Shown here piece after piece: positions 41,929 through 50,491 of a DNA stretch of 64,000 bases. The stretch lies in assembly GCF_014858725.1 (NCBI RefSeq), contig NZ_AQGV01000012.1, forward strand, positions 124,001 to 188,000, in the 5' to 3' direction. Source of the DNA: Pseudoalteromonas aurantia 208 (GTDB lineage Bacteria; Pseudomonadota; Gammaproteobacteria; Enterobacterales; Alteromonadaceae). A model generated the notes under the pieces. The model saw only the letters and a program-made list of their open reading frames with translations. It made no database searches and was not told the DNA's origin. How positions within the stretch are numbered: position 1 is the stretch's first letter; every line of letters begins with the position of its first letter. The position numbers and the translations under genes are program-made.

Positions 41929-42179
41929 GATGTATGCGTGTCTTTTAGAGTCGAAAGCTGCGATTGAATATGCTCTATGTGCTTTTCTAACTTAACTTTT
42001 GCGTTATGCAAATGGTTTATACGCGATGTTGTATTGGTCTGTTGAGCGCGAATTGCACGGTAAATAGCCACTCTAGGCAGGTTGTACTTATCTGCAGCAC
42101 TGCAAATAGGCAAGTGTTTATTTAACACCTCATGCAACGCGTTGTACATTGCGTCGTTTTCATTTTGTTTTTGATACAT
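41925..42179 (-). CDS. Small predicted DNA-binding protein with HTH and coiled coil
   Basis: 84 residues from ATG 42179, chosen because GGAG stands 8 bases upstream; the longer frame to 42218 has no site. Residues about 22-48 (HLPICSAADKYNLPRVAIYR) look like a helix-turn-helix of the homeodomain-like or TrfB/KorA type; residues 55-80 form a charged coiled coil, suggesting a dimer. First gene of a two-gene operon with the GNAT enzyme; it may regulate it. No named family recognised. Confidence 0.65.
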   Translation of the reverse strand: MYQKQNENDAMYNALHEVLNKHLPICSAADKYNLPRVAIYRAIRAQQTNTTSRINHLHNAKVKLEKHIEHIQSQLSTLKDTHTS

Positions 42180-42786
42180 TGTGAGCACTCCACTTTTTGA
42201 CTGGGGTATGATTATCATGAATTTGCCAAATGCTGATCTCTAAGTGCCATAGCAGATGTAAAGTTTGACAAAAATTGTACATAACGTTCGCCTATATTGT
42301 AAATGTCTGAACTTTATAAGAAAAAACCATACCAACTTTTAAATATATTATATTTCAATTAGTTACGTATTTTTGTTTTATGATATCGGACTCGTTTGCA
42401 CCATTTATAGGAAATTTATATAGGGTTTGCACTGAATTGTCGCATGGGGGCAAGATACTTGGTTAGTGGGGGGCTTTAGTAGGTTGATTTTCTGAGTGTG
42501 TTTGAGCGTTAAGCTTTTAAAATAAAGCTTTAAATAACAGATTTCTATTATTAAAGGTGATAATTAGGTCAGTGTTGTTGGTGACTATACATTATATTTT
42601 TTCTATTTCATTAGAGAATAGTTTTGTACGTAAGATATGTCGTGGCGTACATAGATAGAGCAGTTATAAGTTTAAAAGAGATGCAATTATGGGAATATGT
42701 ATTTCAGTCATGCTATTAGTTTGTGCTCACTTACTAATAATGAAATAGCAGAGCAAAACCTCCCCTATTGAACCGGTTTAATTTCA
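42180..42786 (+). other. AT-rich intergenic stretch of about 600 bases
   Basis: No supported gene. It must hold the promoter of the HTH-GNAT operon. A short frame at 42689 (MGICISVMLLVCAH, then stop) looks like a signal-peptide scrap. In the frame of the downstream remnant, EQNLPY is followed by TGA at 42769. The right end is probably decayed coding DNA. Confidence 0.5.
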
Positions 42787-42954
42787 ATGCTTCACCAAGA
42801 AGCAGGTCGCCAATTTTACATGGGCACGTATGAAGTAACCGTAGCTGAATTTCAGCGTTTTGTGCAAGCAACAGGATACAAAGTACCGACTAAGTGTATG
42901 GTGTCCAGCAAAGGCCAATGGCCTTCCCCAGATAAAACGGGTCGTGGGGAGTAA
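42787..42954 (+). pseudogene. Remnant of a formylglycine-generating-enzyme-like (SUMF1/FGE) gene
   Basis: A 55-codon frame reads QFYMGTYEVTVAEFQRFV, then ATGYKVPTKC, the N-terminal signature of FGE-sulfatase domain proteins (normally more than 200 residues). It ends at TAA after GRGE, and an in-frame TGA lies 18 bases upstream. The start and about four fifths of the domain are missing. The opposing reading frame here is a shadow. It ends 48 bases from the stop of the CadC-like gene. Confidence 0.7.
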
Positions 42955-43002
42955 TGGTGCGTTAATTGACTGATTTGAGTTGATACTAAATCTTGACAAG
43001 AA

Positions 43003-44802
43003 TTAATGTTCTAACGCAATTGCTGAGGTAACACCATGTTGTTTCAGCCATAATGGTGAAGCATTGGTTTGTAAAAATGCCAAATACTCGCTTTTGAGTT
43101 CAGGGGTTGAGTGTGTTAATTGATATAACGCAAGAGCAGAATTGAGTGATACGAGCCTATTATGGGTCAAGCGGGCTGTATTAAATGCTTCTTGAAACAG
43201 CAGGCGAGCGTCATCAAATAAGTCTTGAGCTAATAACACTTGGGCTTTCAATTGCAGTTGAGCCGGCTGTTTTACTGTATCATTGAATAATGCATGAGCA
43301 GATTTAAAATCCCGTACTTCAATATAATATGACACCAGCATTTCTAAGGCATTATCAAGTACCCAGTAGTTATTCGCGGTTTTGGGAATGGTTAAAATAC
43401 GCTTTAAGTAGGGCAAAGCAAGTGCATTATCTTGTGTGAATAATGCAAAATGAAAATATATAATAGCCTTATTAGAGTCGCTTAAATTATGGGCTATCAA
43501 TAAAGCTTGGGCTTTATTTAGCTGAGCATACTGCTGGGCAGTATTGTTTACTTTTTTTGCTAAAATTGAATATAGCATGTGAAGTTCAAATTGTGCCAAG
43601 GGCGCCTGTTGATGTTGGGCTAAAGATATAGCTTCCTCTAACACATTAAACATTTGCTCTGTATTGCCCTGTTCATAATGAAGCCATGCACTGGTATTGA
43701 AGTAGTCATATTGTAAAGGCCAAAGCGAAGTATGTTCTAGCTCTTTTCTCAATAATGTTAATCGATGAGTACTTTGTTGATGTTGCTTGCGCATTTTGTA
43801 GATCATGCCAATTAGCCACTGAGCTTGTGCTCGATAGGCTTTTTGTCCATACCCTCTGTCAGTAAGCAACCTATCTAGGTGCACCATGGCGACATCAGGC
43901 TGCTTAGCGTAAACTAAATGCTTTGCCAGTAATAGTGTTATCTGCGCATTATTTGGTGCGTGACTATGCATTGTTTCTAGCTCAGCTAAGCTAAGTGGTT
44001 TATGTGAAGAAAAAAACGATAAATCATGTAGTTGCTTAAGTTGCTCATCTAATGCCAAACGCGCTTTTTCAGTTGTTTCTCCAAATGCATAACCTTGCCA
44101 ATGACGTGTATCATTGGATAGACCATAATGTAAAAACACGCCTTTTTCAGAAGGGTACGTATCACCCCATAGGAGCCAGTTATTGAGTGGTAGCTGTGCG
44201 TTTTCCCAGGCTTGCTGCGGCGATAAAAAATGCTGCTGATTTATATCGCTAAGGCTGATAGTTTTAATTGAAAAGTGCGCGTTATCTGCAAAAACACTGG
44301 TATTAGTCAGCAGCAACTTGCTTTGTCCATCAGTACCTTGAGCATTCGTAGCGATATATAGTGGCGTTTGTGCGGCTGGGGTTTGCCATTGAGAGGCGAG
44401 CAACAAGATAAGAAAAATAAAACTGCAGCTTATTGCCGTATATAAATAATATGGTGACTTTTTATTTTTTGTGTATTCAACAGATGAGTGATTCAGGCTA
44501 TTATCGATAGGATTGGATACTGCATATTGCCACTTATAGCCTTTCTTTGAATAGGTTTTGATAGCAGCCTCTCCAAAAATTGCTCGCAATTGACTTATAG
44601 TCTGAAAGACAACTTGTTCAGAGACGACTTTATTTCGCCAAACAGCATTCATTATGTCATCTTTACTGTGAATATCGCTTGGGTTTAGTAAGAAGTATTC
44701 AAGTAATAACGTTTGGTTTCGTTTTAAGACAATTAGCTCACCATTTCTATACAGTACGCGTTTATCACATGAGTATTGGTATTGAGAAAACTGTAACTCC
44801 AT
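43003..44802 (-). CDS. CadC/ToxR-type membrane transcription regulator with TPR-like sensor part
   Basis: 599 residues. N-terminal winged helix (about 1-95; LKRNQTLLLEYFLLNP, KDDIMNAVWRNKVVSEQVV, and TYSKKGYKW at the wing), a membrane helix (about 118-138), then a 450-residue periplasmic part with helical repeats resembling TPR. There is no phosphoacceptor domain. Such proteins bind DNA from the membrane. Likely targets are the adjacent genes, but both neighbours are now remnants. Confidence 0.85.
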   Translation of the reverse strand: MELQFSQYQYSCDKRVLYRNGELIVLKRNQTLLLEYFLLNPSDIHSKDDIMNAVWRNKVVSEQVVFQTISQLRAIFGEAAIKTYSKKGYKWQYAVSNPIDNSLNHSSVEYTKNKKSPYYLYTAISCSFIFLILLLASQWQTPAAQTPLYIATNAQGTDGQSKLLLTNTSVFADNAHFSIKTISLSDINQQHFLSPQQAWENAQLPLNNWLLWGDTYPSEKGVFLHYGLSNDTRHWQGYAFGETTEKARLALDEQLKQLHDLSFFSSHKPLSLAELETMHSHAPNNAQITLLLAKHLVYAKQPDVAMVHLDRLLTDRGYGQKAYRAQAQWLIGMIYKMRKQHQQSTHRLTLLRKELEHTSLWPLQYDYFNTSAWLHYEQGNTEQMFNVLEEAISLAQHQQAPLAQFELHMLYSILAKKVNNTAQQYAQLNKAQALLIAHNLSDSNKAIIYFHFALFTQDNALALPYLKRILTIPKTANNYWVLDNALEMLVSYYIEVRDFKSAHALFNDTVKQPAQLQLKAQVLLAQDLFDDARLLFQEAFNTARLTHNRLVSLNSALALYQLTHSTPELKSEYLAFLQTNASPLWLKQHGVTSAIALEH

Positions 44803-44932
44803 AGAATTTATCTGTTTTTATTACTTTGAGACTTATTATTACATAGTCTTAAAATAGATGGGAGTGATATTCATAGCTATGGCCAGCTAACAGCTCGCCT
44901 TAACCACTGTTAATGGTTATAAGGAGTGATAA

Positions 44933-45128
44933 ATGGATGGAAAAATGCGACTAAGTCAGTTTTCTAGTTGGTGCTAATTACGCTCAATCAGAAGTAGATA
45001 CTCGCTGTACTGATGCATGGAGTGTTGCGGAAGAGGCAAGAGTATTTGCTAATCCCATTGAACAGGACTTAAGTTATGACTTACGAGATGATGACTATTT
45101 TGAAGTTAAATTTAAGTATTACTTTTAG
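44933..45128 (+). pseudogene. Frameshifted remnant, possibly of an outer-membrane protein
   Basis: A strong site AAGGAG precedes ATG 44933, but that frame stops after 14 codons. A different frame, open from 44955, reads VSFLVGANYAQSEVDT and continues to YFEVKFKYYF and TAG 45128. The first part resembles a signal-peptide end (ANYAQS); the last ten residues resemble the beta-signal that ends many outer-membrane barrels. I infer a frameshifted and internally deleted gene, but a family cannot be named. Confidence 0.4.
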
Positions 45129-45268
45129 TAACTGAAACATTAGCACGCGAACCGATTTGAGGGGCAATAATATGATGAACCTAAATGTAATTGCCTTTAC
45201 AGTGTTTTAAGCTAGTTTATTCAAGTGTGTTCATAACTTTCTGATAGATAAAAAATTTGGAGGCAATG

Positions 45269-45799
45269 ATGCTTAAACCTGTTTTTACCATATTATTTTT
45301 CTTACTAGCAGCGCCACTCATATTAGCGCTATTTATTGCGAATTCATATCATGTGGAGCGAAGTGTTGTTATAGAGCAACCGGTTGAAGTGGTGTTTAAT
45401 TATATTAAATACTTAAAGAATCAAGATAAATACAGTCGTTGGGCTAATATTGACCCGAATATGAAAAAGGACTATCGGGGCATTGATGCGCAAGTGGGGT
45501 TTGTATCTGCATGGCACAGTGAACACCCAGACGTAGGGACTGGGGAACAAGAAATTGTTGGTATAACACCGATGCAACGGATTGACTATGAACTCCGGTT
45601 TTTAGCGCCATTTGAAGCAACAGAGCCCGCGTACATGCTTACTAAACGTATTGGTGAAACCACTGAGGTTAAGTGGGGGTTTCAAGGGCATATGAATTAC
45701 CCAATGAATTTGACGTTTTTGTTTATCGATTTTGAAAAGCAGATAGGTGATGATTTGCAAGCAGGGCTTGACCAGTTAAAAATGATCCTTGAACAGTGA
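45269..45799 (+). CDS. SRPBCC / polyketide-cyclase-like protein with N-terminal membrane helix
   Basis: 176 residues from ATG 45269, 5 bases after GGAGG; ATG 45266 is too close. One membrane helix (about 3-24), then a START-like fold: VERSVVIEQPVEVVFNYIKYLKNQDKYSRW is the usual opening, and NLTFLFIDFEKQIGDDLQAGLDQLK the C-terminal helix. Such proteins bind hydrophobic ligands; the ligand is unknown. Confidence 0.85.
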   Translation: MLKPVFTILFFLLAAPLILALFIANSYHVERSVVIEQPVEVVFNYIKYLKNQDKYSRWANIDPNMKKDYRGIDAQVGFVSAWHSEHPDVGTGEQEIVGITPMQRIDYELRFLAPFEATEPAYMLTKRIGETTEVKWGFQGHMNYPMNLTFLFIDFEKQIGDDLQAGLDQLKMILEQ

Positions 45800-45933
45800 G
45801 TAACTCTAATACGAAGTGACGGGTATAAGACGTCTATAAAATCTGACTATTATCAAAATTAGCCATACGGCGTAGGTGCTTTTTAGTTCAAGGGCAGCAG
45901 TGGGAAAGCTTTTGGCTCTCCCATATATCGTTG

Positions 45934-47148
45934 TTATAGAGTTTGCTTGTTAAATGTAGAATTCGTTTTACAATCACCTATTTCGCTAAATCGATGTTGA
46001 TGGCCCTGTGTTTCCGGCGTGATGTCATAAATAGGACCAGACTCAACGCGGTAATTGTTTCCTTTGAAGCTAAACGTATCTCCCTGAGTGTAAATGGTCG
46101 GGTATCCTTGCCATGATGAGTTGCACGCATCACATTTTGGCAGTACTTGAGCTATGGCATTTAATAGTTGATGCTCTGAATCTCTGCTGTCTTGATGTAA
46201 CTCCCAAATAAATACACCAGGGTAGTTATTGTCTTTTACATATTGCGATTTCTTTTGAATGAGTTTTGGGGTTTCCCAGTACCAATGAATATTATCGTCA
46301 ATAGCATGACCTGAATTAAAATCAAGACCTAAATTTTTGACTAAGTTTTCGACAATATGATCTGTAGTAACGATGTTTACTTGATCACTTTGTCCATTCA
46401 CAAAACCTTTGTGGTAAAAGGGGAGACCGAGTAGAGTTTTCTCTCTCGAGTATTTTTGCGCCATGCTATTGATGCCTGGAATATTCGACTCCAAACCCAT
46501 TTTCGTATATAGCCACGCACTGTGGTGATCAATAAACGACCCTGGCCATTGTCCCGTAAAGTTGTATGCCATAAAGCGAATGTAGTCAGCATAAATATCT
46601 AAATCAGCGTGATAATTTGGTCCACTCCAAAACCCCGCCTCCACATCGGTGCCTAAGTCGATTTCGCTGGGTAATAGTTCATGCAACCGTTTTAACAGAT
46701 AGAGATGATTACCACTCTCAATTGGGTTTGGCTGTTCATAGGTAGAGAAATGTTCCCAATCGATATCTATGCCGTCTAACTGATGCCGTATTGCATAGTG
46801 TGTGATATTTTCCGCCAGTGTATCTAGATCCGATTTAGTCAGGTTTAAAAAGTTTACGCCCGCGCCGCCAATAGATAAGATAACACCAACATTGTTACTG
46901 CGACCAAAATGCAAAGCATCATTAATGTGGGAGTCTACTAAGCTGGTATCCAGCCCGCCGCCTTCAGTTGGGAAAGCAAAAGCTAATATAATATGCGTTA
47001 AGGCATCGCTATTGAGCTCTTCTATTGCCAACGCACCACCGAGTGGGTATTGCCAAGTAGCATAGTAGCCTTCTACTCGTGGACATTGAGCTGCGTGACT
47101 GTTAAATACCGCGCCTAGGCAAAATGCCAACAAAGTTCTTTGTATCAT
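45934..47148 (-). CDS. Secreted GH18 chitinase-like protein
   Basis: 404 residues. Signal peptide to about residue 20 (NSHAA), a GH18 barrel with YYATW on strand 1, SIGG near 92 and the catalytic motif D125-G-I-D128-I-D130-W-E132, complete. A short C-terminal module (about 340-404; WQGYPTIYTQGDTFSFKGNNYRVES) resembles a CBM5/12-type chitin-binding fold but lacks part of its usual aromatics. Chitin or related beta-N-acetylglucosaminide is the likely substrate. Confidence 0.88.
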   Translation of the reverse strand: MIQRTLLAFCLGAVFNSHAAQCPRVEGYYATWQYPLGGALAIEELNSDALTHIILAFAFPTEGGGLDTSLVDSHINDALHFGRSNNVGVILSIGGAGVNFLNLTKSDLDTLAENITHYAIRHQLDGIDIDWEHFSTYEQPNPIESGNHLYLLKRLHELLPSEIDLGTDVEAGFWSGPNYHADLDIYADYIRFMAYNFTGQWPGSFIDHHSAWLYTKMGLESNIPGINSMAQKYSREKTLLGLPFYHKGFVNGQSDQVNIVTTDHIVENLVKNLGLDFNSGHAIDDNIHWYWETPKLIQKKSQYVKDNNYPGVFIWELHQDSRDSEHQLLNAIAQVLPKCDACNSSWQGYPTIYTQGDTFSFKGNNYRVESGPIYDITPETQGHQHRFSEIGDCKTNSTFNKQTL

Positions 47149-47758
47149 TGTATATTTCCTTTACATGTATATGTTGTTCCGCTGTTAGCGTGGCTGTTTT
47201 TTGAGCTAGTTGCAATAGGGTTGAATACCGACGTTGGTCTAAGGTTTATAGTTAAATTACCTTGTATTACGAAATGGCTTTGAGTGTATATTGCGAGTTA
47301 AATTTTTGTTTGGATAGGAGTCAGTTGTTGGCCGATAAGCGACTAAGTACTTGGATCTTCAAGGTCTGTTCTTTTATGCTCATTTTTTAAATTAATAATG
47401 CCAAATTTTCAACATTATTTGCAGTACATCTCTATGTTAATCGCTTACATTTTATTCGAAACAAATAATTTCCATTTAAAATCAATGCACTGAAAGTTGC
47501 TGTGAAATTTTATTATGATATTTTTCATTTCATGTATCATAAGTGAGGTTTTAAAAAGATGTTTATTTATTATGAACTTATATTAAATTATTTCAGTGTG
47601 GACGCTATTAATTTACTCTGATGTATTTTTTACTCTTTGTAAGAGATAAATGTTAAGTTAAACACTTAAAATACAATAAATTAACAATTATGGAGTGATA
47701 GGCTTTAGTTTAAAAAAGTCTGTGGTATTACACCAATGAAAAAACTAAAGGAATGAAA
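47149..47758 (+). other. AT-rich divergent intergenic region, about 600 bases
   Basis: Lies between the chitinase gene (minus) and the secreted 545-codon gene (plus), so both promoters must be here. Very rich in A and T from 47400 on, which would suit H-NS binding. GCCGATAA at 47333 has no -35 partner. No gene seen. Confidence 0.5.
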
Positions 47759-49390
47759 ATGAGTAAGCATATTAAGCTCTTTGGAATAGGGTTATTATTT
47801 TCTGGTCATAGTGTGTTGGTAACAGCTCATGAGCTACCGCAGATTGATGTAAATGCAGATGTCGAGTGGCATAATATTGTAACTTTGACAAAAGATTTAG
47901 TGGATAAAAAAGAAAAGCACAATCAGGCGCACAGTGGCGTGTATATAAACTCATATGGACTCTCTCGATTTTGTACGGATAGTAGCCTAAAACACACCCT
48001 TTCTGATGCGTCAGGGTTTATTACGGCAAGCCCTAGTTGGGCAATTAAAAATTCATTGGATTTAAACACACAGGTTAAAAAAAGTGATTGGACAAGTCGC
48101 TCGCATTACTCAAGTGCAAACTCTCCGAGTGGTTATGATGGGCTTGAGTCGGCGTATTATGCCTTTATGTCCAATCATTCAGGTACTTATAATAATAATT
48201 GGCTGGCACCACTTAGTGTTGAAGAAAATGGTTCTTGTCATATTTTTTCTAGTCAAATGTCACCAGGTACTGTTAATTTAAGGCATTTATTTATAAGTGG
48301 GTGCTGTAGTGTAATTAAAGGTGAATGCTCTTCAAATAAGAAGAAAGCGAACATACTAAATAATAAGTTTACTTCTGCGGTTGAACAGTCGAGTCCAGTA
48401 TCCTCATCTGTGTTACAAACACCAGATAAAACATGGGCTAGCAGAGCTAAGGGGGTGAATTGTATTTATGGCGTTAATGGTTACCAAAATGATTGGGGGC
48501 ATTACGGTAGTTCATTCTGGAATAAGTGGAATCGTGTCGGAGTTCAAAACAAAGATGCGTGGTTTGATGCAATTGATGCCGGAGATAAAAGTGCATTGGG
48601 TGGCATGATATGTTTTGGTCCAGATGCACGTGAAAAGCTCTATAGTACAGAACTTTCATTAATAAAAAGCACCGGCTCACATTGGTCATATATTGTTCAA
48701 GAATTTTCTAAGCGTGCTGCACCGATTAAGAATTCAAATCAGTACTATACACTCTATCCCTACATATCTTTAGAAAATAAGTTTGATGTAACGGGTTTGT
48801 TGACATCTAGTATTGTGCCAGCCCAAGCAAAAATTTTCTCGATGCCTCAGGAGAGAGCGGTAAGCCTTGCAAAATCTCTCATAGATAAGCAGCTCACATC
48901 TAAAAAAGGAATAGGTTGGCAAGTATACCAAATTAAAGATGAGCGTTACTCTGAAGCATTTGGTGCCAATGATAGGTTGGTTGCAAAGCGGATTGCATTT
49001 AGTAAAAAAGTGGGCGATGCATGGATAGTAACACCTGATGTTATGCCTGCTGTAAAGTTAAATGCGAACGATATGGCAGTGTCGCATGCTGGGTTGGCAT
49101 TCGATATAAATATTCCTGAAAATACTAGTTGGGAGATTTCAAGTAAGTATAAGCAAAGCCTGTTAGCGCAGGCAGAAGCTAAGATGATAGAAAAAATTAA
49201 AACGGAAAACACGACAAAAAATTGGCAAAATTATGAAATCGAAGTGGTATCTAGTGAGTTTGGGTACGACGTAAGGTTACAAGATAGCAAAGGTCGGATC
49301 CCACTTCGGATATTTGGGCGCGTGTTGTTGAAAGAAAAATCATCAATGGTTACTCCAAAGCTTCAATTAATATCTGTTGGCTTAAAATAG
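47759..49390 (+). CDS. Secreted protein with a clan-CD (caspase-like) cysteine-peptidase pattern
   Basis: 543 residues from ATG 47759, 7 bases after AAAGGA. Signal peptide to about residue 24 (VTAHE). After an open region, AYYAFMSNHSG (H140) is followed 40 residues later by NLRHLFISGCCS (C182/C183): a strand-His-Gly then strand-Cys order as in clan CD peptidases. Further on, WASRAKGVNCIYGVNGY and DAWFDAIDAG resemble the second half of DUF6345-like proteins. The C-terminal 170 residues are an alpha/beta part of unknown type. No gene family was firmly recognised; activity is inference. Confidence 0.6.
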   Translation: MSKHIKLFGIGLLFSGHSVLVTAHELPQIDVNADVEWHNIVTLTKDLVDKKEKHNQAHSGVYINSYGLSRFCTDSSLKHTLSDASGFITASPSWAIKNSLDLNTQVKKSDWTSRSHYSSANSPSGYDGLESAYYAFMSNHSGTYNNNWLAPLSVEENGSCHIFSSQMSPGTVNLRHLFISGCCSVIKGECSSNKKKANILNNKFTSAVEQSSPVSSSVLQTPDKTWASRAKGVNCIYGVNGYQNDWGHYGSSFWNKWNRVGVQNKDAWFDAIDAGDKSALGGMICFGPDAREKLYSTELSLIKSTGSHWSYIVQEFSKRAAPIKNSNQYYTLYPYISLENKFDVTGLLTSSIVPAQAKIFSMPQERAVSLAKSLIDKQLTSKKGIGWQVYQIKDERYSEAFGANDRLVAKRIAFSKKVGDAWIVTPDVMPAVKLNANDMAVSHAGLAFDINIPENTSWEISSKYKQSLLAQAEAKMIEKIKTENTTKNWQNYEIEVVSSEFGYDVRLQDSKGRIPLRIFGRVLLKEKSSMVTPKLQLISVGLK

Positions 49391-49398
49391 CTGAAACT

Positions 49399-49443
49399 AT
49401 GAATTATGACAGATATCGCCTTCTACAGAGCCAAAGGAGGTAA
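49399..49443 (+). other. Mini-frame ending in AGG AGG TAA
   Basis: ATG 49399 opens a 14-codon frame (MNYDRYRLLQSQRR) whose last codons form a strong Shine-Dalgarno-like AAAGGAGG (49433-49440). No start codon for a larger gene follows at proper spacing. Expression is unproven. Confidence 0.2.
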
Positions 49444-49461
49444 GTAATCATTTTGATTGTT

Positions 49462-49495
49462 AAAGCTTCACCCTCGCAATTTAGGGTGGAGCTTT
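49462..49495 (+). terminator. Terminator of the secreted 545-codon gene
   Basis: 13-base arms AAAGCTTCACCCT / AGGGTGGAGCTTT with one G-T pair and an 8-base loop, followed by GTTGTTT. Confidence 0.8.
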
Positions 49496-49913
49496 GTTGT
49501 TTAAAGAATCAAATCGTCACCCTCTGATTCGGTTTTTTGAAAGCCCCACATGTAATATATGATTGTTAAACTTATTTATTAAAATTTGAAGTCGTAATTT
49601 ATGATACTCACCACGCTATGTATAGAGTGTATTTTCACTCGAAAAGTGCCCCATAATACCGAAAATTTATTTATAGGTGCTTTGGGTGTTCTATGAAAGA
49701 ATCGATGCAGTCGGAGGGAGCTTTAGCTTGTAAAAGTGGTGAATCATTTAAGACGATTAGTTGATTACAATAAATATAATTAAGCGAATGGCAATGATTT
49801 GGCTAAATGGCAGTGTTCATGCGTTTAATGGATCATCAGTCATATGGAGAGTTACTCATATTGACTGTGATGCTTGTAGTTGTAAGTCCAATAAAGAGCA
49901 GGAAAGGGGCAAC
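49496..49913 (+). other. Intergenic stretch of about 420 bases
   Basis: Between two terminators on opposing strands. The frame beginning at TTG 49761 has no Shine-Dalgarno and runs through the next terminator, so I do not call it a gene. Nothing else seen. Confidence 0.5.
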
Positions 49914-49939
49914 AAAAAACCGCTATTAAGCGGTCTTTT
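49914..49939 (-). terminator. Rho-independent terminator of the SyrB-like gene
   Basis: ACCGCT / AGCGGT stem with a 4-base loop; on the minus strand it is followed by six T. The plus strand also has TTTTT, so it may work both ways. Confidence 0.8.
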
Positions 49940-49965
49940 TGAGATAATAGAGGGTTGTTTAAAAG

Positions 49966-50328
49966 TTAAACAACGCCGCGCGGTAAACGACAATCATGGT
50001 CTTTACGAGCAAGTTCTACAATCCAAAGCTCTTCAGCGGTGTAACCTTCTTCATTCTCTTTTATCACGATGAAAGGGGCTTTCTTAGTTGTCGCTGGAGC
50101 AACAGCTTTCTTTGTTTTTGCTTTTTTAGCAGGCGCAGCTTTGCTAGGGGTCGCTGAACCTGAAGATAGTTCTTCAGTGAGTGCTGCAACGTCAGCAAGG
50201 CGCATATTTTTGCCACCATCAATGCTATACCAGCCTGGCTTGGTTTCTATTTCTGGCTTTTTACCATGGGCAGCTTCATAAGCCACTTCAAAAGCGCTTA
50301 ATACTTCAGTTTTATCTAGTTTACTCAT
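49966..50328 (-). CDS. Conserved small protein with histone-H1-like basic linker
   Basis: 120 residues from ATG 50328 (TAGGATC upstream); the longer frame to 50403 is unsupported. An N-terminal domain (about 1-50, PGWYSIDGGKNMRLADVAALTEEL), an Ala/Lys/Pro-rich tail (about 58-85, KAAPAKKAKTKKA) and a C-terminal acidic-then-aromatic segment (GYTAEELWIVELARK). Similar proteins in Shewanella and Pseudoalteromonas are sometimes labelled SyrB-like regulators, from memory. The function is unknown; nucleic-acid binding is inferred. Confidence 0.75.
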   Translation of the reverse strand: MSKLDKTEVLSAFEVAYEAAHGKKPEIETKPGWYSIDGGKNMRLADVAALTEELSSGSATPSKAAPAKKAKTKKAVAPATTKKAPFIVIKENEEGYTAEELWIVELARKDHDCRLPRGVV

Positions 50329-50491
50329 CGTAGATCCTAGTCGTTTTATACGCGGATATGCGGGATTAAGATTTAAAGAGTAGTTATACCCATATTTGGG
50401 CAATTTTTCAATTTTTTACGATTTTTGCTTCCAATTAGCTCGATTTGACGCCAAAATTTGCGATTATTTTCTACAAAGTAGTGGGTACGTC

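Noticed and set aside
41410..42179. Type II toxin-antitoxin (TacAT-like)
   Set aside because: The HTH protein is not RHH-like and the GNAT resembles ordinary acetyltransferases; kept only as a low possibility.
42784..42999. Minus-strand 71-codon frame
   Set aside because: It is the antisense shadow of the FGE-like remnant, with no Shine-Dalgarno or family likeness.
47333..47341. GCCGATAA-like sigma-28 -10 box upstream of the secreted protein gene
   Set aside because: No TAAA-type -35 at 15 bases and more than 400 bases from the gene.
49761..50072. Plus-strand 103-codon frame starting TTG
   Set aside because: No Shine-Dalgarno; runs through a terminator and into the antisense of the SyrB-like gene.
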